DNA of 64,000 nucleotides, taken from NCBI GenBank assembly GCA_003833135.1, contig QZLH01000088.1, forward strand, positions 78,833 through 142,832, in the 5' to 3' direction. The notes below the pieces were generated by a model. The model made no database searches, was not told the origin of the DNA, and saw nothing but the letters and a program-made list of their open reading frames with translations. Positions 1-12,379 of the stretch are shown piece by piece (positions within the stretch are counted from its first letter, which is position 1; each line of letters starts with the position of its first letter). Source of the DNA: Oehlia diaphana. Its lineage: Eukaryota > Glomeromycota > Glomeromycetes > Glomerales > Glomeraceae. Made by a program: the position numbers and the translations under genes.

Positions 1-216
1 ATACTGTATAAACATAAGCCATAAGGTTTCCAGATTCAAATTCCCGTAATCCTAGTACCCAATTTAGCTAGTTCTGATCATCAAAGATTTTGCAGATTTG
101 TGACCTATTGGTTAAATTTAGAAACACGGTATGTAAAAAAAAAAAAAATCGGTTGCTCTCTTACTTTCCAATTTTTTAAAAAAGTTGTTAAATATATTTA
201 ATTTTAAATAATTGAT

Positions 217-1907
217 ATGGCAAAATCATTTTCTGGATCAACTGCTGTGGTAATTATTTATTTATTTTTGGGAATTTCTAACATACGCCGATGGTTATCG
301 TAACGTATAATAGGAAGATTTTTTTTTTTTTAAAAAAAAAAAAATAATTGTGAAAATAATTTTTTTTAATCATAGATTTTTATTATGTGATTTAATAGGA
401 TCATGCAATGGCAGGATTCACAGCGGGTGCCGTTACTACATTATGTTTACATCCATTAGATTTAGTAAAAACGAGATTTCAAGGTGGGTTAATTCGGTAA
501 GTTGACTATTTTGATAGGTTCAACCTATTCAAATTCACTTTCTTCAATTTTTGATCTAATAATTCATCCATAATAAAAAAGATGATCTTGTTAATTAATA
601 TTTTTATTATGTTAGTTGATGAAACTGCAAGGCGAAAACATAAGTTTGGAGCTACATTTATAACGATGAAAAAAATTGTATCAAAGAATAAATTTATAGG
701 GTTATATCGTGGTGTTGCACCAAATTTAGCTGGTGCTACTTCTAGTTGGGGATTTTATTTTTACCTGTAAGTGAGGAAGACATCTTTTTTTTTTAAAAAA
801 AAAGTGTAATACTCATTTTTTGATCAAAATTTTTTACTTTAGTTATGATTTGACTAAAAAGAGGATGGCAGGTGATGAAAAGTTATCAATACTTTCTCCG
901 ACACAACATTTATTAGCATCAGCTGAAGCAGGTATACAAAAACGAATTTCATTAAATTCATTAATTCAATTTTTTTTTTAAAAAAAAATACCACATTATT
1001 TTATTTTGTCGAAATCAAAATTTCCTAACAATTCTGTTCGTCACTTACGTGAAAAATTCTCGAGATTTCCGCGTTTATTCACTCATGTGTATTTATTATT
1101 ATATTAGGCGCGATAACTGCATTTTTTACAAATCCGTTTTGGGTAGTAAAAACAAGAATGTGCGCAACAGATCGTACAGATCCAGGAGCATATAAAGGAT
1201 TATTTGGTAAGAAGATGTTTATTTAGTCATATGTTTTCCTTTACTTATGCTTTATTAATTAATTTTTGTTATTTAGATGGATTATATCAAATAGCTAGAT
1301 ACGAAGGAATTAAAGGATTGTATAAAGGAATGGTTCCAGCATTATTTGGTGTATCTCATGGTGCATTACAATTTATGGCCTATGAGGAATTAAAAAAGTG
1401 GAGATTTAAAGTTAATATGAAAGATCCCGATAGATTGGTACGTGTTAAGAAGAATATTTGAAGTAATATCGATAATCCTGATAATTAAATTGAATGTGAA
1501 GTTAATTGTATTATTATTATTATTATTATTTTTTAGAATAATGTGGAATATCTTTTAATGGCAGCAACATCAAAAATATTTGCAACGATAATAACTTATC
1601 CGTATCAACTTGTTCGTGCAAGATTACAATATCAAAGGACTGAAATTAAATATAATGGTGTTATAGATACAATAAAAAAAGTATACAGGTATTGTTTAAT
1701 AATTTTTACATCATATTTATCATTTAATTAGTGACTTATTTAATTAAATCCTTTTTATTTGGTAATAAAAGGACCGAAAGCATCCTTGGATTTTATAAAG
1801 GATTGGCACCTAACTTGATACGCGTGTTGCCTGGAACATGTACTACATTTTTAGTGTATGAAAATATGATGTCTTTTTTTAAGAAACATGCTAGGTATGA
1901 GACGTAA
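217..1907 (+). CDS. FLX1: Mitochondrial FAD/folate-type carrier (SLC25A32/FLX1 family)
   Basis: Six-helix inner-mitochondrial-membrane carrier, 301 residues, the usual length of the family. Eight exons join in one frame with GT-AG introns: 217-249, 399-483, 616-766, 843-931, 1108-1206, 1277-1437, 1537-1688, 1772-1907. Each of the three carrier repeats has its signature: [11 protein letters not shown] in repeat 1, [10 protein letters not shown] in repeat 2, and [11 protein letters not shown] in repeat 3. The stretches [16 protein letters not shown] and [12 protein letters not shown] are close to what is known of SLC25A32 (human mitochondrial folate/FAD carrier) and yeast Flx1 (FAD). The W in the repeat-2 signature is also typical of that subfamily. 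Expected role: moving FAD or a folate across the inner membrane. The start is the only ATG that splices in phase to repeat 1. Substrate is inferred; the carrier fold is near certain. Confidence 0.93.
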
Positions 1908-4108
1908 TATATTTAAGTCAAATGTTGGTAACTATTTTATTTTGAAATAATAATTTATGGTTTGGTAATGTAATCGCGGCAAATAGATAGTTATGGTTTG
2001 GTAATATATAGATATTGTTTTGAATAAAGGAATCTAAAATACGGATACACTATCTTCTAATTACATGTTTTAGTTAATAGAATGGATGGATGTAGCTGTT
2101 ATCCATTCCATTTGCAAGAATTATTATTATTTTAAATCTCTATTCTATCATCTAATTCAAAAAATTTTTATATGGTAATTATTATATAATGATTATTCAT
2201 ACTTATTGAAAGAGAGATTGGTTTATTATATATATGAATTCAAACAAAGCGAGATAAAAATTTACGTGTAAGCCATTAAATATTTAACTACGATAAATAA
2301 AAAATAATTCAGTATATTTGAAATTTTTATCCTAAAAAATTTGACATCGGATTAAATGATTTATTTCGCCGTAATACTGTGATTAACGTAGGGGAAATTA
2401 TTTATCAAATATTTATATCAATGTTCCAATATTTTCGATGAAATTAGTTGTCTTTTAAAAATTACATGAAAGATGAAAGACAGGTATTTCCCAATATGAT
2501 AATTTATGTAATATTTATTTCACGGGAAGCCGTAAGAACATTGATCGTCACGACGTCACGATGATAATGAGATCGAGGCTGATAACTTGTTTATACCACG
2601 GAGATTAATTTCCTGTATGCATTTTCAAACTTTCTAGCTTATCCTTTTAAATAAACATCACCCATAACAATATTAATAAGGAAAATCATGAAAGACTATT
2701 AGGAAACGTGATATAAAATCAGACATATTTCAATTGCGTAATCTTTTTTAAAATTGGTAATCAATTAATGGACAATACTAAAAATCTGAAATACAGATTT
2801 AATAGAGAAGTTGTAAAATTAAAAAAGGAAATTTTAAATATGAATCAATCTAGGAATACAAAATTATTTGAGAATATTCGAATTAAATAACCTAATTGGA
2901 ATTTAACGAAAGTGAATAGATTCAGATATTAATATCAGGTACATTAGATATAACAGAACCAAAACAATGATAAAAGGATAATAACAAAAACTTTCATGTT
3001 TATGTTTAATCTGGGGGTAATGTTATTATCTGATCGTGTGATTTTCTATTTTTAAACTTTGAAATGATTACCCGATATTATTGTAACAAACTAATAATGA
3101 CGCGCAAGAATTATAATTTATACAAAATTTCTATTTTTAATGTATTACGAATGTATTATAGAAGGTGTTTTAACTCTTTGATGAGCAATATATAGAAAAT
3201 CACGTCTTAAGCTAGAAGTACTCGATTTTATAATTATTTTTTTTTAATTTTGTAAACTTTAAACCTTCGCTTACTGCCTCAGAAGTGGTAACAAAAACAC
3301 AAAGGAATGTTCCAGAGAAAAAAAATATATAATGTGTATAATGTAACATCTTATACCAAATGATCATCAATCACGTGATATTTTACCAATCGTTGAGGCA
3401 TTACACATTTTATTCTTGTGTGGTTTTGTCACCACCTTACGTGATCGGCATCAATTTCAACCATTTTGAAAACGGAAATCAAAAAACAGTTGAAAAATTT
3501 AGAATTTTGTAATAGTCTAAATATGTCTAAATATTTGGAATTATTAATTTTTTTTTTCTTTTTTATATGTATAGAATTTGGATTTTATGCATGACTTTAT
3601 TATTCCGTAAGATTTATGTGACCACGTGCAACTTATATCGCGTAACCTAAGATTTTTGCGTACTCACCCATCACACTGTCCTATTGTTACAATCATGTAA
3701 AATATAGGATACCTAGTTGAGTTAGAAATTGTTACAGTTTGAGAAGTTTACTTATATTTGTATTCTTTAGTTTATTGGTTAAAATAATTATTAATTAACC
3801 TAAGTACAACGTTTGAAAGGTTTGTAGTTGAATTTGGATATCTATATTCCGGTAATTGTATAGTTACTGTAAATATTTATGAATGAAAAGATATCGATAT
3901 CTATAGACTTGATAAATGATTTTGTAAAGTTTGAAATTAGAAATTGTTACTTGCACAAAAACAAAAAAATTTGTGAGGTAGAGACTTATATATTTAGAGT
4001 TGAAAACCCATGAAACTCCGATTTTTAAAATTTCAAATTTTAAAATCTTCCTTATTTTATAAATTTCAAAATCTTCCCTATTTATAAAATTGAGTGATAA
4101 TTAACGTG
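1908..4108. other. Intergenic, no gene seen
   Basis: About 2.2 kb of AT-rich DNA between the carrier and the first kinase. No open frame with recognisable homology and no clear terminal repeats. CACGTGAT-type motifs occur (for example near 3373), as in many other spacers of this window. The last 200 bases before 4109 presumably hold the kinase promoter. Confidence 0.5.
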
Positions 4109-6239
4109 ATGACTGAGATTCGAGAGATCGTTTGGACTGCAATTAATAGAGCATATGATTTAGTAGATTATACTATTCATGATACTCTTTATAAGAGACA
4201 TGAATTTAGAAAACAAATTATTATTGACGACGAAAATCTTACAGATGATGAAAAATTATATATAATATTTTTATTATATAAAGATTATGACTATTATAAA
4301 ATTATCAATAATGAGGGAACAAAAAGAATTTGTGAAAATTGTCGAAAAGAATGTTTAGCACAATTATATTGTGAACATTGTGTTCGAAATTATTTAGAAA
4401 AAAAATTTTTAGGTTGGACATCTGGAAATAAAGACATTAATAATTTAATACAAAAATGTCAGAAGGAAACATTTTCTCCACTTAGGGTAATTGAATGGAT
4501 TCCATTTAAAGATTTACAAAATGTTGAATATTTAACTAAAGGTGGATATTCTAACATTTACAAAGCAATTTGGAAAAAGGGTCGTTATGATGAATGGGAT
4601 TTAAAAAAGAAACAATTAACGAGACTCGGGGAGCAGCATGTAATACTTAAAGAGTTAGAAAATGTTGAAAATGCCGATAATAGATGGTTTGAAGAGGTAT
4701 GTAATTAAAAAATATTGTTATATTATTCTTTTGGAATTGGTTAATAATTAAATATTTATTTTAGAGCAAATCTCATTTAACTATAAGTAATAAATGGGCA
4801 GAAATAGTAAGATGTTATGGTTTAACGAAAAATCCATCAAGTGGAAATTATATGATCGTAATGAATGAGATGGAAATGGATCTAAGACGATATCTGAAAG
4901 AAAATTATAATAAACTCATGTGGAGAGAAAAAATTCAGATCGCTTATGACATAATATATGCCATTCGCAGAATTCATAATGAAAAAGCGATTCATAGAGA
5001 CTTACATTCTGGAAATATATTATTCGAATATACTCGACATTTTCGGATCAGTGATCTCGGGTTTTGTGGACCTGTTGATAAATCACTAAATAGTGTATAT
5101 GGAAATCTTCCTTATATAGCACCAGAAGTAATTAATGGAAAAAAAACCACTTTTGCATCTGATATTTATAGTTTTGGTATACTTATGTGGGAAATTTCGT
5201 CTGGACAACCACCCTTTATTAATTATGAATATAATTATAATCTTGCAATGAAAATAGTAAATGGAATGAGACCAAAATTAATACCGGGAACTCCTTTAGA
5301 ATATAAAAAATTAATGGAACAGTGTTGGGATGCTGTTCCAATAAAGAGACCTAATGCTGATACATTAGAAGTTGAAATACAAAAATTATTAATATATTTT
5401 CAAAATGATCAAAATAATGATCAAAATGAAATTAAAGAGCAAATAATTTCTAATCAACACCTACAATTAAGTGATGATTATATGAGTAATCATACTAGTA
5501 AGTTTTATCAATTTAAAAACTTTCCTGAACCAAAAAATGCGACAGAAGGTATGAATATTAATATTATTTTATAATATTACATTATATTTAAAAGCATACT
5601 AATATTTCTTTTTATTCAAATACTGTAAAAATACAAAATAGAAGAACAAGAAGGTATATTTTTTTACGCGGGTGTTTTAAACACGGGTTTCAAAAAAGGT
5701 GCCAATCATTTAATGTTGACCGGAATTAAATTTAACGAAAAAAGAAAAGGATTTGTTAAATAAGCCATCTTTAACGCTTTAAGTGAAGTTGCAGAACTGG
5801 GCAAAATATATTGTAATAAGGTCACGTGATACGTGTTTTGAAACCCCCGTGTAAATTAAGAAATTTTCAATTTTTTAATACTTTTAAGATTTAACAGATA
5901 AATTTATTTATTTATTTGATTTTTTTAGTATTCCATAGTAAACTATATAGTTTTAATATTCCTCATGAACGTAAGTATTTTTAGCTTTAAATTAATATAT
6001 AATTGAATTTTATTGATTTTTTTCTTTGTTTTTAGTTGATGAATTTGTTAACAAATCAAAATCAAATAGTGTATGTAAAGGTAAGTGTTCATTATTAAAG
6101 TTTGAAATTAATTTTAAAATAATAAATTAATAACTCTTAAATCAATTCAAAGTTTTTATTATAATGTAACATTATTTTAATCGAATATAAATTTTTTACA
6201 GATATTCAAAATAATTGTAAAAAAGAAACTGTAGAATAA
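4109..6239 (+). CDS. Protein kinase with N-terminal Cys cluster and short-exon tail (copy 1)
   Basis: Predicted 502-residue protein kinase of the large tyrosine-kinase-like families expanded in Rhizophagus. Exons: 4109-4696, 4765-5548, 5642-5653 (12 nt), 5929-5970, 6036-6080, 6202-6239. An N-terminal cysteine cluster (CENC ... C ... CEHC) precedes the catalytic domain. Kinase landmarks: glycine loop LTKGGYSNIY, lysine in VILKEL, catalytic loop IHRDLHSGN, metal-binding SDLGF (DLG, not DFG), APEV, and SDIYSFGILMWEI. The start at 4109 matches the start of the paralogue at 23640. The GTG reading upstream is not needed. The last exon ends in a stop before the position where the paralogue continues for two more segments, and remnants of those follow downstream. 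A 193-bp MITE-like insert sits in the intron after the 12-nt exon. Substrates unknown. Confidence 0.85.
5663..5855. mobile_element. MITE-like insert in kinase intron
   Basis: The two ends are inverted copies of each other: the left reads TTTACGCGGGTGTTTTAAAC and the reverse complement of the right reads TTTACACGGGGGTTTCAAAA, followed by ACACG in both. The intron is 275 nt here but 71 nt in the paralogue at 25193-25263, and the difference is close to the insert length. No convincing target duplication was found. No coding capacity. Confidence 0.55.
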
Positions 6240-6427
6240 AGAAGCATGGTTTGAAAATTAATGGTATATCTTTTATATAATGTTTTTATGATAATAATGA
6301 AAAACAATTTTAATTTTGTTTTTTATTTTATAGATGTTAATAACGCGAATTTCATTCAGGAAAACAAGCTGGTTTAGAAATTTCTAATGGTAATAATTCT
6401 AAAAGATTTAAAACATCGAATATTTAG
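6240..6427 (+). pseudogene. Decayed last exons of kinase copy 1
   Basis: Directly after the stop of kinase copy 1 the sequence still resembles the paralogue's tail: the end of its exon 7 (AAGAAGCAT...AATG then GTATAT) and its exon 8 (here 6334-6427, same AG acceptor). Exon 8 is frameshifted and stopped relative to 25773-25867. These are leftovers of a longer ancestral tail. Confidence 0.6.
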
Positions 6428-8690
6428 TATTTTTTTTTTCTTTAAATAATGTATTTATGTATTATAAAACATATTTATTCTTAGTTTGTAATTTTTAAAT
6501 AATTTATCTTTTTTCTATTATTATTTGTTCATTTCAATAAATTTCGATGGTTACTGTATATTTAATTTTATAATTTTTCATTATTGTCGATAATTCTAAC
6601 AATTTGGAAAGTAATCTAATCGATCAAGTTACAGTAATTGTCCTTAATTGATGTGGTTAATGTAATCGATCAATTAATCGATCGCGATTTTTTTGTGGGA
6701 AGAAATAATGTTAATAGCAAGCAAAACAAGCTGAGAACTATGTATGATAAATAAGATGAAACTTTGTTAACTTTAAAGTGAGATATTTGATCACAATTGC
6801 ACATTGGTTACGTCATGATTTCCGACAACCATTTTTCCGACGACGTGCCAACGATTGTCTGACACGAAATATTACTGAATCCCAACATGATATTGTCCCT
6901 GACAACATATATATCCCATCAACAGACATTTTACCGACAGGTACCGTATATTACTTTTCGTGTCTAAATAGTTTAATTTAATCGAAAATTTCATATAACC
7001 TGTGATCAACAACTAATGGCATTTATAATACATGCTAATTTTTTGCGTCAGCTCCATGCACATTTGTGGCAACTAGCGAAAAAAAAGCGAAACAGGTCGG
7101 TCAAAAGGGATGATGTAAAGGTTAATCAAGAAATTGTTTACAAATTGGTAACATCATCATCGCTTTCCAATCGGGCATTTCTAAAATGAACAAAGACCCT
7201 GTTAATTTTCTCGATATATATAGTAAGATTATTATCGTTGAAGATAATTGTTCAGGATATTGTCGGTTGCTATTATAATTTTAGGAAATAGTAATCCGAG
7301 AACATATCCCAGATAAATTACAGAAATTAATTCTCGAAAGAAAGTTCATAATTGGAATTTAAAAGATACATAAAGATTTAGAAAAAGAAAGGAAAGAGCT
7401 TAAACTTTTCAATAGTGTAGGCGGTAAGGAGGTGATTGGTCGAATTAAATCTTTTTATCGTAAATTATTTATTTGTTGTAAATATAACCATTGTTCGAAT
7501 TTTATTGCATTCAAATAATTAATGTTATTCTAGATATGTGATTAAATTTTATTAACTTTACTAAAATACTAAAAATACATATAAAAATATACTCTTGTTT
7601 ATAATAACTGCTTTCAAATGAAATACATTCCATTGATTTTCGCGGTGCTTAAACAATATCACTCTAGTTATCGATGGGCGTAAAAATATTTTCACTTGTG
7701 AACATCTTCCTTTCAAAGATTTCTGCCATTTTTAATATTATTCTTCCAGATGACAATTCAACTCTTAAAATAAACCTAAAAAAAGTTAACGAATTAATAT
7801 GACAGTATTGCGACGTTTTTTGAATGGCGAGACTAAACGTACTCCAAGCGTTCTAAAAGCTATCATGGTTTTGAATGCCTTTATTAAACATCAGTTCACA
7901 TTGGTAGATCTTTATATGCACGTGATGAATTTAGAAATTTAATCACTGAAGCTTGACAAGGGCATTATCAATCTGCACGTCCTACACCAGCAGGTAAATC
8001 TTGATTCGATACTTCACTTTTACAATAATTTTAATATGCTCATGTTATATTATTTTAATTAATGATGATTAATATAAACTTGACTGCGACTGCATTCTGT
8101 GAAAGTGGTCTATCAGGCGTATGGTGGATATTTGCTCTAAGAAGTGATCTAATTCAAAAAAATTTGCATAAACACGTATTTCACGACCTTAGCAATCCAG
8201 GGAAAGTCTTTTAACGAAGTTGGTATCTTAAAATAAATTTTTTTTTAACAAAATACATAAATTAGGTTAAAATGTTTAAAATATTTGGAGTTCGGACACC
8301 AAATCAAAGAGATCATAAATTTGAACATACTTTGTAAAGCAGATTTCTTAATAAATTTCCTTCTGTTAATGTATTACCGATTAAGGTTCTATTATTATCT
8401 GCATCATTTTTGTTAAAGTAAATCGGTTAATGTATGTGCAAATAATGAACAATAGATAATCGAATAATATAAAGTAATGATAATGTATATACAGTATATC
8501 AATTAGTTTATAAGTGAAATTAAACTGTGTATAACTAAAGGTCAATATAGGATAATGAACACTTCATATCGGCTGATTGGAAATCAAGCCAATTAATATT
8601 TAAGCTTAGTTGATGGGTTTATTGTATAACTGATGGGTTACTTATTGTCATTAGCATATAAAATTATGGGAGGCTTTTCTAATCATAGAT
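6428..8690. other. Long spacer with weak decayed coding traces
   Basis: No intact gene. Around 7800-8000 and 8080-8220 the composition is less AT-rich. Broken open stretches read RRFLNGETKRTPSVLKAI and ATAFCESGLSGVWWIFALRS, which suggest an old gene or transposon I cannot identify. An open frame at 6778-6981 has no support as a gene. Confidence 0.3.
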
Positions 8691-8699
8691 AAATAAACG

Positions 8700-8952
8700 A
8701 GTTGTAATAAATTGGAAACAAGCGGGCGGGTTTATTAACAATTGAACAAACAATATTACTGCCTCTATCGGCGCTCTGTAATATCCGTACTATATCTATC
8801 TGTTGAAAATAAAACCTAGTATACAAAACTAAAACTAACTAGCTACTCCAACTGCACCTCCACTGTCTTTCGAACAGAATGGCCACCCGGCCAATTGTGG
8901 CGATCTGGTCATATTTGTCTATTCAGCCACCTGTATTCAGCCACTTCCCACC
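8700..8952 (-). mobile_element. Possible LTR fragment
   Basis: A GC-richer block in AT-rich DNA. On the - strand a purine run (GCGGTGGGAAG) is followed at once by TGGCTGAATACAGG, then by an AATAAA signal (in TTAATAAACC) and an end in TTATTACA. This order fits a polypurine tract plus 3' LTR. I found no second LTR, primer site or target duplication, so the call is tentative. Confidence 0.25.
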
Positions 8953-9055
8953 GCTAAGCTTCCGTTTTATAACTCTATGTAATATAGCTAAAAATAAATA
9001 AAAGATAAAAATAAATTAAAAATATATAAAAAAAAATATCCCGTGACAATAACAA

Positions 9056-10039
9056 ATGCGCTCCAATCTTAGTGTAACTATAACATACATTTTATTCATT
9101 TAATATCGTTGCGGTTTTACTTATAGTAGCCAATTTATTTATTAGTTACTGTTTGTTTTCTATTAAGAAAATGAAGAAATTTTCCATAAATGAGTCCTAT
9201 GAGATTATTTCGGAACCCATTATGCTTAAAAGAAAAAGAAAGAAAAACAGTGCAACATTCTGAATTATCCGAGGGGACGATGAATTGTCAGTGTCACTAC
9301 GAATGAGACTCAAGAGTCATCATTCTGCTGATTGGACCACTGTTTTTCGTAAAGGTACTATGAGTGTTTATTGTTAGATAAATTATGACTAAATTGAATA
9401 CACTTGTAATACATGTATATTTAGGTAGAAATGGCAAGAAAGAAGGATTTCCCTATAAAAACGAAATGTGTTAAATTTGTTGTTCATGTGTAATAAATGT
9501 CTAAAAAAGCACCATTTTGTCCGATTTATGTCTTATTACAAAAAAACGAAAATTAAACAAAGTGGTGCTTTTTTAGACATTTATTACACATGAACAACAA
9601 ATTTAACACATTTCGTTTTTATAGGGTTTATGCGTACACCTGGACTCTTCCTACATGCAAACAATTCCAAATTACATCCCGCTTCACAGGAAACTGGGAG
9701 AGTAATGCAGGAATTGATGCAATTGGAAACGGACTTCTGTTAAATAAATGGTATCATATAACTTATACACTTTCCGATCGTGAAAAAAGAATGGATATCT
9801 ACATAAATGGTGTATGGACCGCATTCTATGCTATCGAAAATGTTCAAATGCATAAAGTTAAATTTAATGATGCACCATTGCATATTGGATTGCTTAATGG
9901 TGAAAATGGGTATGATTATAATAATAATAAATTGTTAATTTTATATTGTCATCTAAGTAGCCTCTATTATTAAAACCATAGTAATTTTCGTTATTTTAAC
10001 TGGCGTCTATCTGCAGAGGAGGTGACAAAAAATTATTTG
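9056..10039 (+). pseudogene. Broken LamG-like membrane protein gene (copy A)
   Basis: Same layout as the intact family members: a membrane-anchor exon, a LamG-like exon (RTPGLFLHANNS-type, NKWYHITYTLSD, DIYINGVWTAFYAIENVQ) and a short exon encoding NFRYFNWRLSAEEV. Comparison with 10283 onward shows single-base frameshifts in the anchor, in the KRKRKK stretch, at CCGAGGGG and at TACATCCCG. A 176-bp hairpin element interrupts exon 2. The final six-codon exon seen in other copies is not found here. Exon 1 starts at 9056; the third exon ends at 10039. Confidence 0.8.
9451..9626. mobile_element. Hairpin MITE with 70-bp inverted arms
   Basis: Arms 9451-9520 and 9557-9626 are reverse complements with a single mismatch, around a 36-bp centre. 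Ends read CCCTATAAAAACG ... CGTTTTTATAGGG. The insert is flanked by TTT on both sides (9448-9450, 9627-9629). Removing the element and one TTT restores the alignment with the other LamG copies. The near identity of the arms suggests a recent insertion. Confidence 0.85.
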
Positions 10040-10282
10040 GTAAGATACATTCAGACTATTACACATGCTTGTTAAATTGCTCACTGATCGATATTTTGAA
10101 AAAAAATAATGTTAAATCAAAAATGCCATTATCCCAAAACTACCTGTAAAGTCTAAGTAAATTGCAGAGCAGGTAAAAATACTGTACATTTATTATACTA
10201 TTTTTGATATTCTGAAAAGTTTTTTCTGTAATATTTTCTGCGCTACAACGAATTTTGAATAGATACAGTAGATGCATAACAA

Positions 10283-11861
10283 ATGCACACCAATCTTAGT
10301 GTAACTGTAACATGCATTCCAATATTTAATATCGTTGCAGTTTTACTTATAGTCAATTTATTTATTAGTTACTGTTTGTTTTCTATAAAGAAAATGAAGA
10401 AAACTTCCATAAACGTGTCCTATGAGGTTATTTCAGAACCCATTATGTTAAAAGAAAAAGAAAGAAAAACAGTGCAACATTCTAAATTACCCGAGGTGGA
10501 CGATGAATTGTCAGTGTCATTACGAATGAGACTTAAGAGTCATCATTCTTATTGGACCACTGTTTTTCGTAAAGGTATGAGTGTTTATTGTTAGATAGTA
10601 AATTATGACTAAATTGACTACACTTGAAATACATATTTATTTAGGTAGTGACGATGAAGTAGGACTTATGCGTACACCTGGACTCTTCCTATATGCAAAC
10701 AATTCCATATTACATCCCCGCTTCACAGGAAACTGGGAGAGTAATGCAGGAATCGGTGCAGTTGGGGATGGGCTTCTGTTTAATAAATGGTATCATATAA
10801 CTTACACACTTTCCGATCGTGAAAAAAGAATGGATATCTACATAAATGGTGTATGGACTGCATTCTATGCCATCGAAAATGTTCAAATGCATAAAGTTAA
10901 ATTTAATGATGCACCATTGCATATTGGATGGTTTGATGGTGAAATTGGGTATGATTATAATAATAATTAAGTTGGTCTAGATTGTAAATCTTATATTATC
11001 TAAGTAGTCTCTATTATGAAAATCATAGTAATTTTCGTTATTTTAACTGGCGTCTATCTGCCGAGGAAGTGGCGAAAAATTGTTTGATTGGAAACATTCA
11101 GACTATTACACATGGGTTTCATGAGATTATTTCAGAACCCATTATGTTAGAAGGAAAAACAGTGCAACATTCTGAATTACCCGAGGTGGACGATGAATTG
11201 TCAGTGTCACTACGAATTAGACTTAAGAGTCATCATTCTGGTTGGACCACTGTTTTTCGTAAAGGTATGATAGATGGATTATTCTTAAATTATGACTAAA
11301 TTGACTATACTTGAAATATATGTATATTTAGGTACAAGTGACGAGAATGAAAGACCTATGCGTACACCTGGACTTTTCCTACATGCAAACAATTCCAAAT
11401 TACATCCCCGCTTCACAGGAAACTGGGAGGGCAATGCAGGAATTGTTGCAGTTGGGGACGGACTTCTGTTAAATAAATGGTATCATATAACTTACACACT
11501 TTCCGATCGTGAAAAAAGAATGGATATCTATATAAATGGTGTATGGACCGCATTCTATGCTATCGAAAATGTTCAAATGCATAAAGTTAAATTTAATGAT
11601 GCACCATTGCATATTGGATGGTTTGATGGTGAAATTGGGTAATATTATCAGAATAATTAAGTTTGTTTGAATTATAAAATCGTTAAATTAAGTTAACACT
11701 GACCTTTATTAAAATAGTTATTTTCGTTATTTTAACTGGCGTTTATCTGCCGATGAAGTGATGAAAAATTATTTGGTATGGCATATTCAGACTATTATAC
11801 AAGTTTGTTTGATTGCTCACTATAATATTTTAAACTTTAGAATCATCAACCCTTCTGTTAA
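10283..11861 (+). CDS. Membrane-anchored protein with two fused LamG-like domains
   Basis: Six exons (10283-10574, 10645-10948, 11029-11264, 11332-11638, 11718-11775, 11841-11861) read through in frame to 405 residues. One hydrophobic helix lies at about residues 13-34 and is followed by a KK-rich stretch, so a signal-anchor topology is likely. Two LamG-like (concanavalin A-like lectin) modules follow, each with NKWYHITYTLSDREKRMD and INGVWTAFYAIENVQMHK. Exon 3 is the key oddity: it begins as the third exon of one unit (NFRYFNWRLSAEEV) and, without an intron, becomes the first exon of a second unit lacking its anchor (EIISEPIMLEGK). This is what deletion between two tandem genes would leave. 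The last exon encodes NHQPFC, matching the NQRPFC tail of relatives. Ligand unknown; a carbohydrate-binding surface role is inference. Two separate transcripts cannot be excluded. Confidence 0.7.
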
Positions 11862-12379
11862 GGATCAAAAGGATAGGATGAGCAGTAGGTATCAAAAAAT
11901 GTTATGTAATATATGGCTGACATATAATCCGATTTATCTTGGTAATATCGATCAAAAGAAAACCGTGTATTTGTAATTTATATTTGGGTGAAAACAGCAA
12001 GGCATATCAGACTTTTTATTACAATATTAATAAACCAATAATTTTTAATTTATTGCTTACCTCGATAAAAAGATTAGAATTAAATTTTCATTTCTTGATT
12101 TGGATGTTTATTTATCTATATGTAATCATCCTACACTTATTATAAAAATTTTGAAATCTGATGCAATCATACTTACTTAAAAATAGTAAAATCGTTATTT
12201 AGGATTTAATCTACAAGCAAAATTATATACATTTAAGTTCTAAAGGTTTTATCCCTATACCAAGTAGACTTGGTGACAGGCGGGATCACGGCCTCACGGG
12301 TTTTAAAAAGTTTGGATACGATGCGTAAATAGGTCATGAATATACTGTTGCATAAAGTGAAGTTGCCTGCTGTAAGTAT

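Noticed and set aside
6778..6981. 67-residue open frame
   Set aside because: No homology or splice context; surrounding DNA is non-coding in character.
8433..8710. Alternative + strand LTR (TGTATGTGC...GGAAACA) with TATAAA and AATAAA
   Set aside because: No target duplication, primer site or second copy; the - strand reading from 8952 is slightly better, and both are weak.
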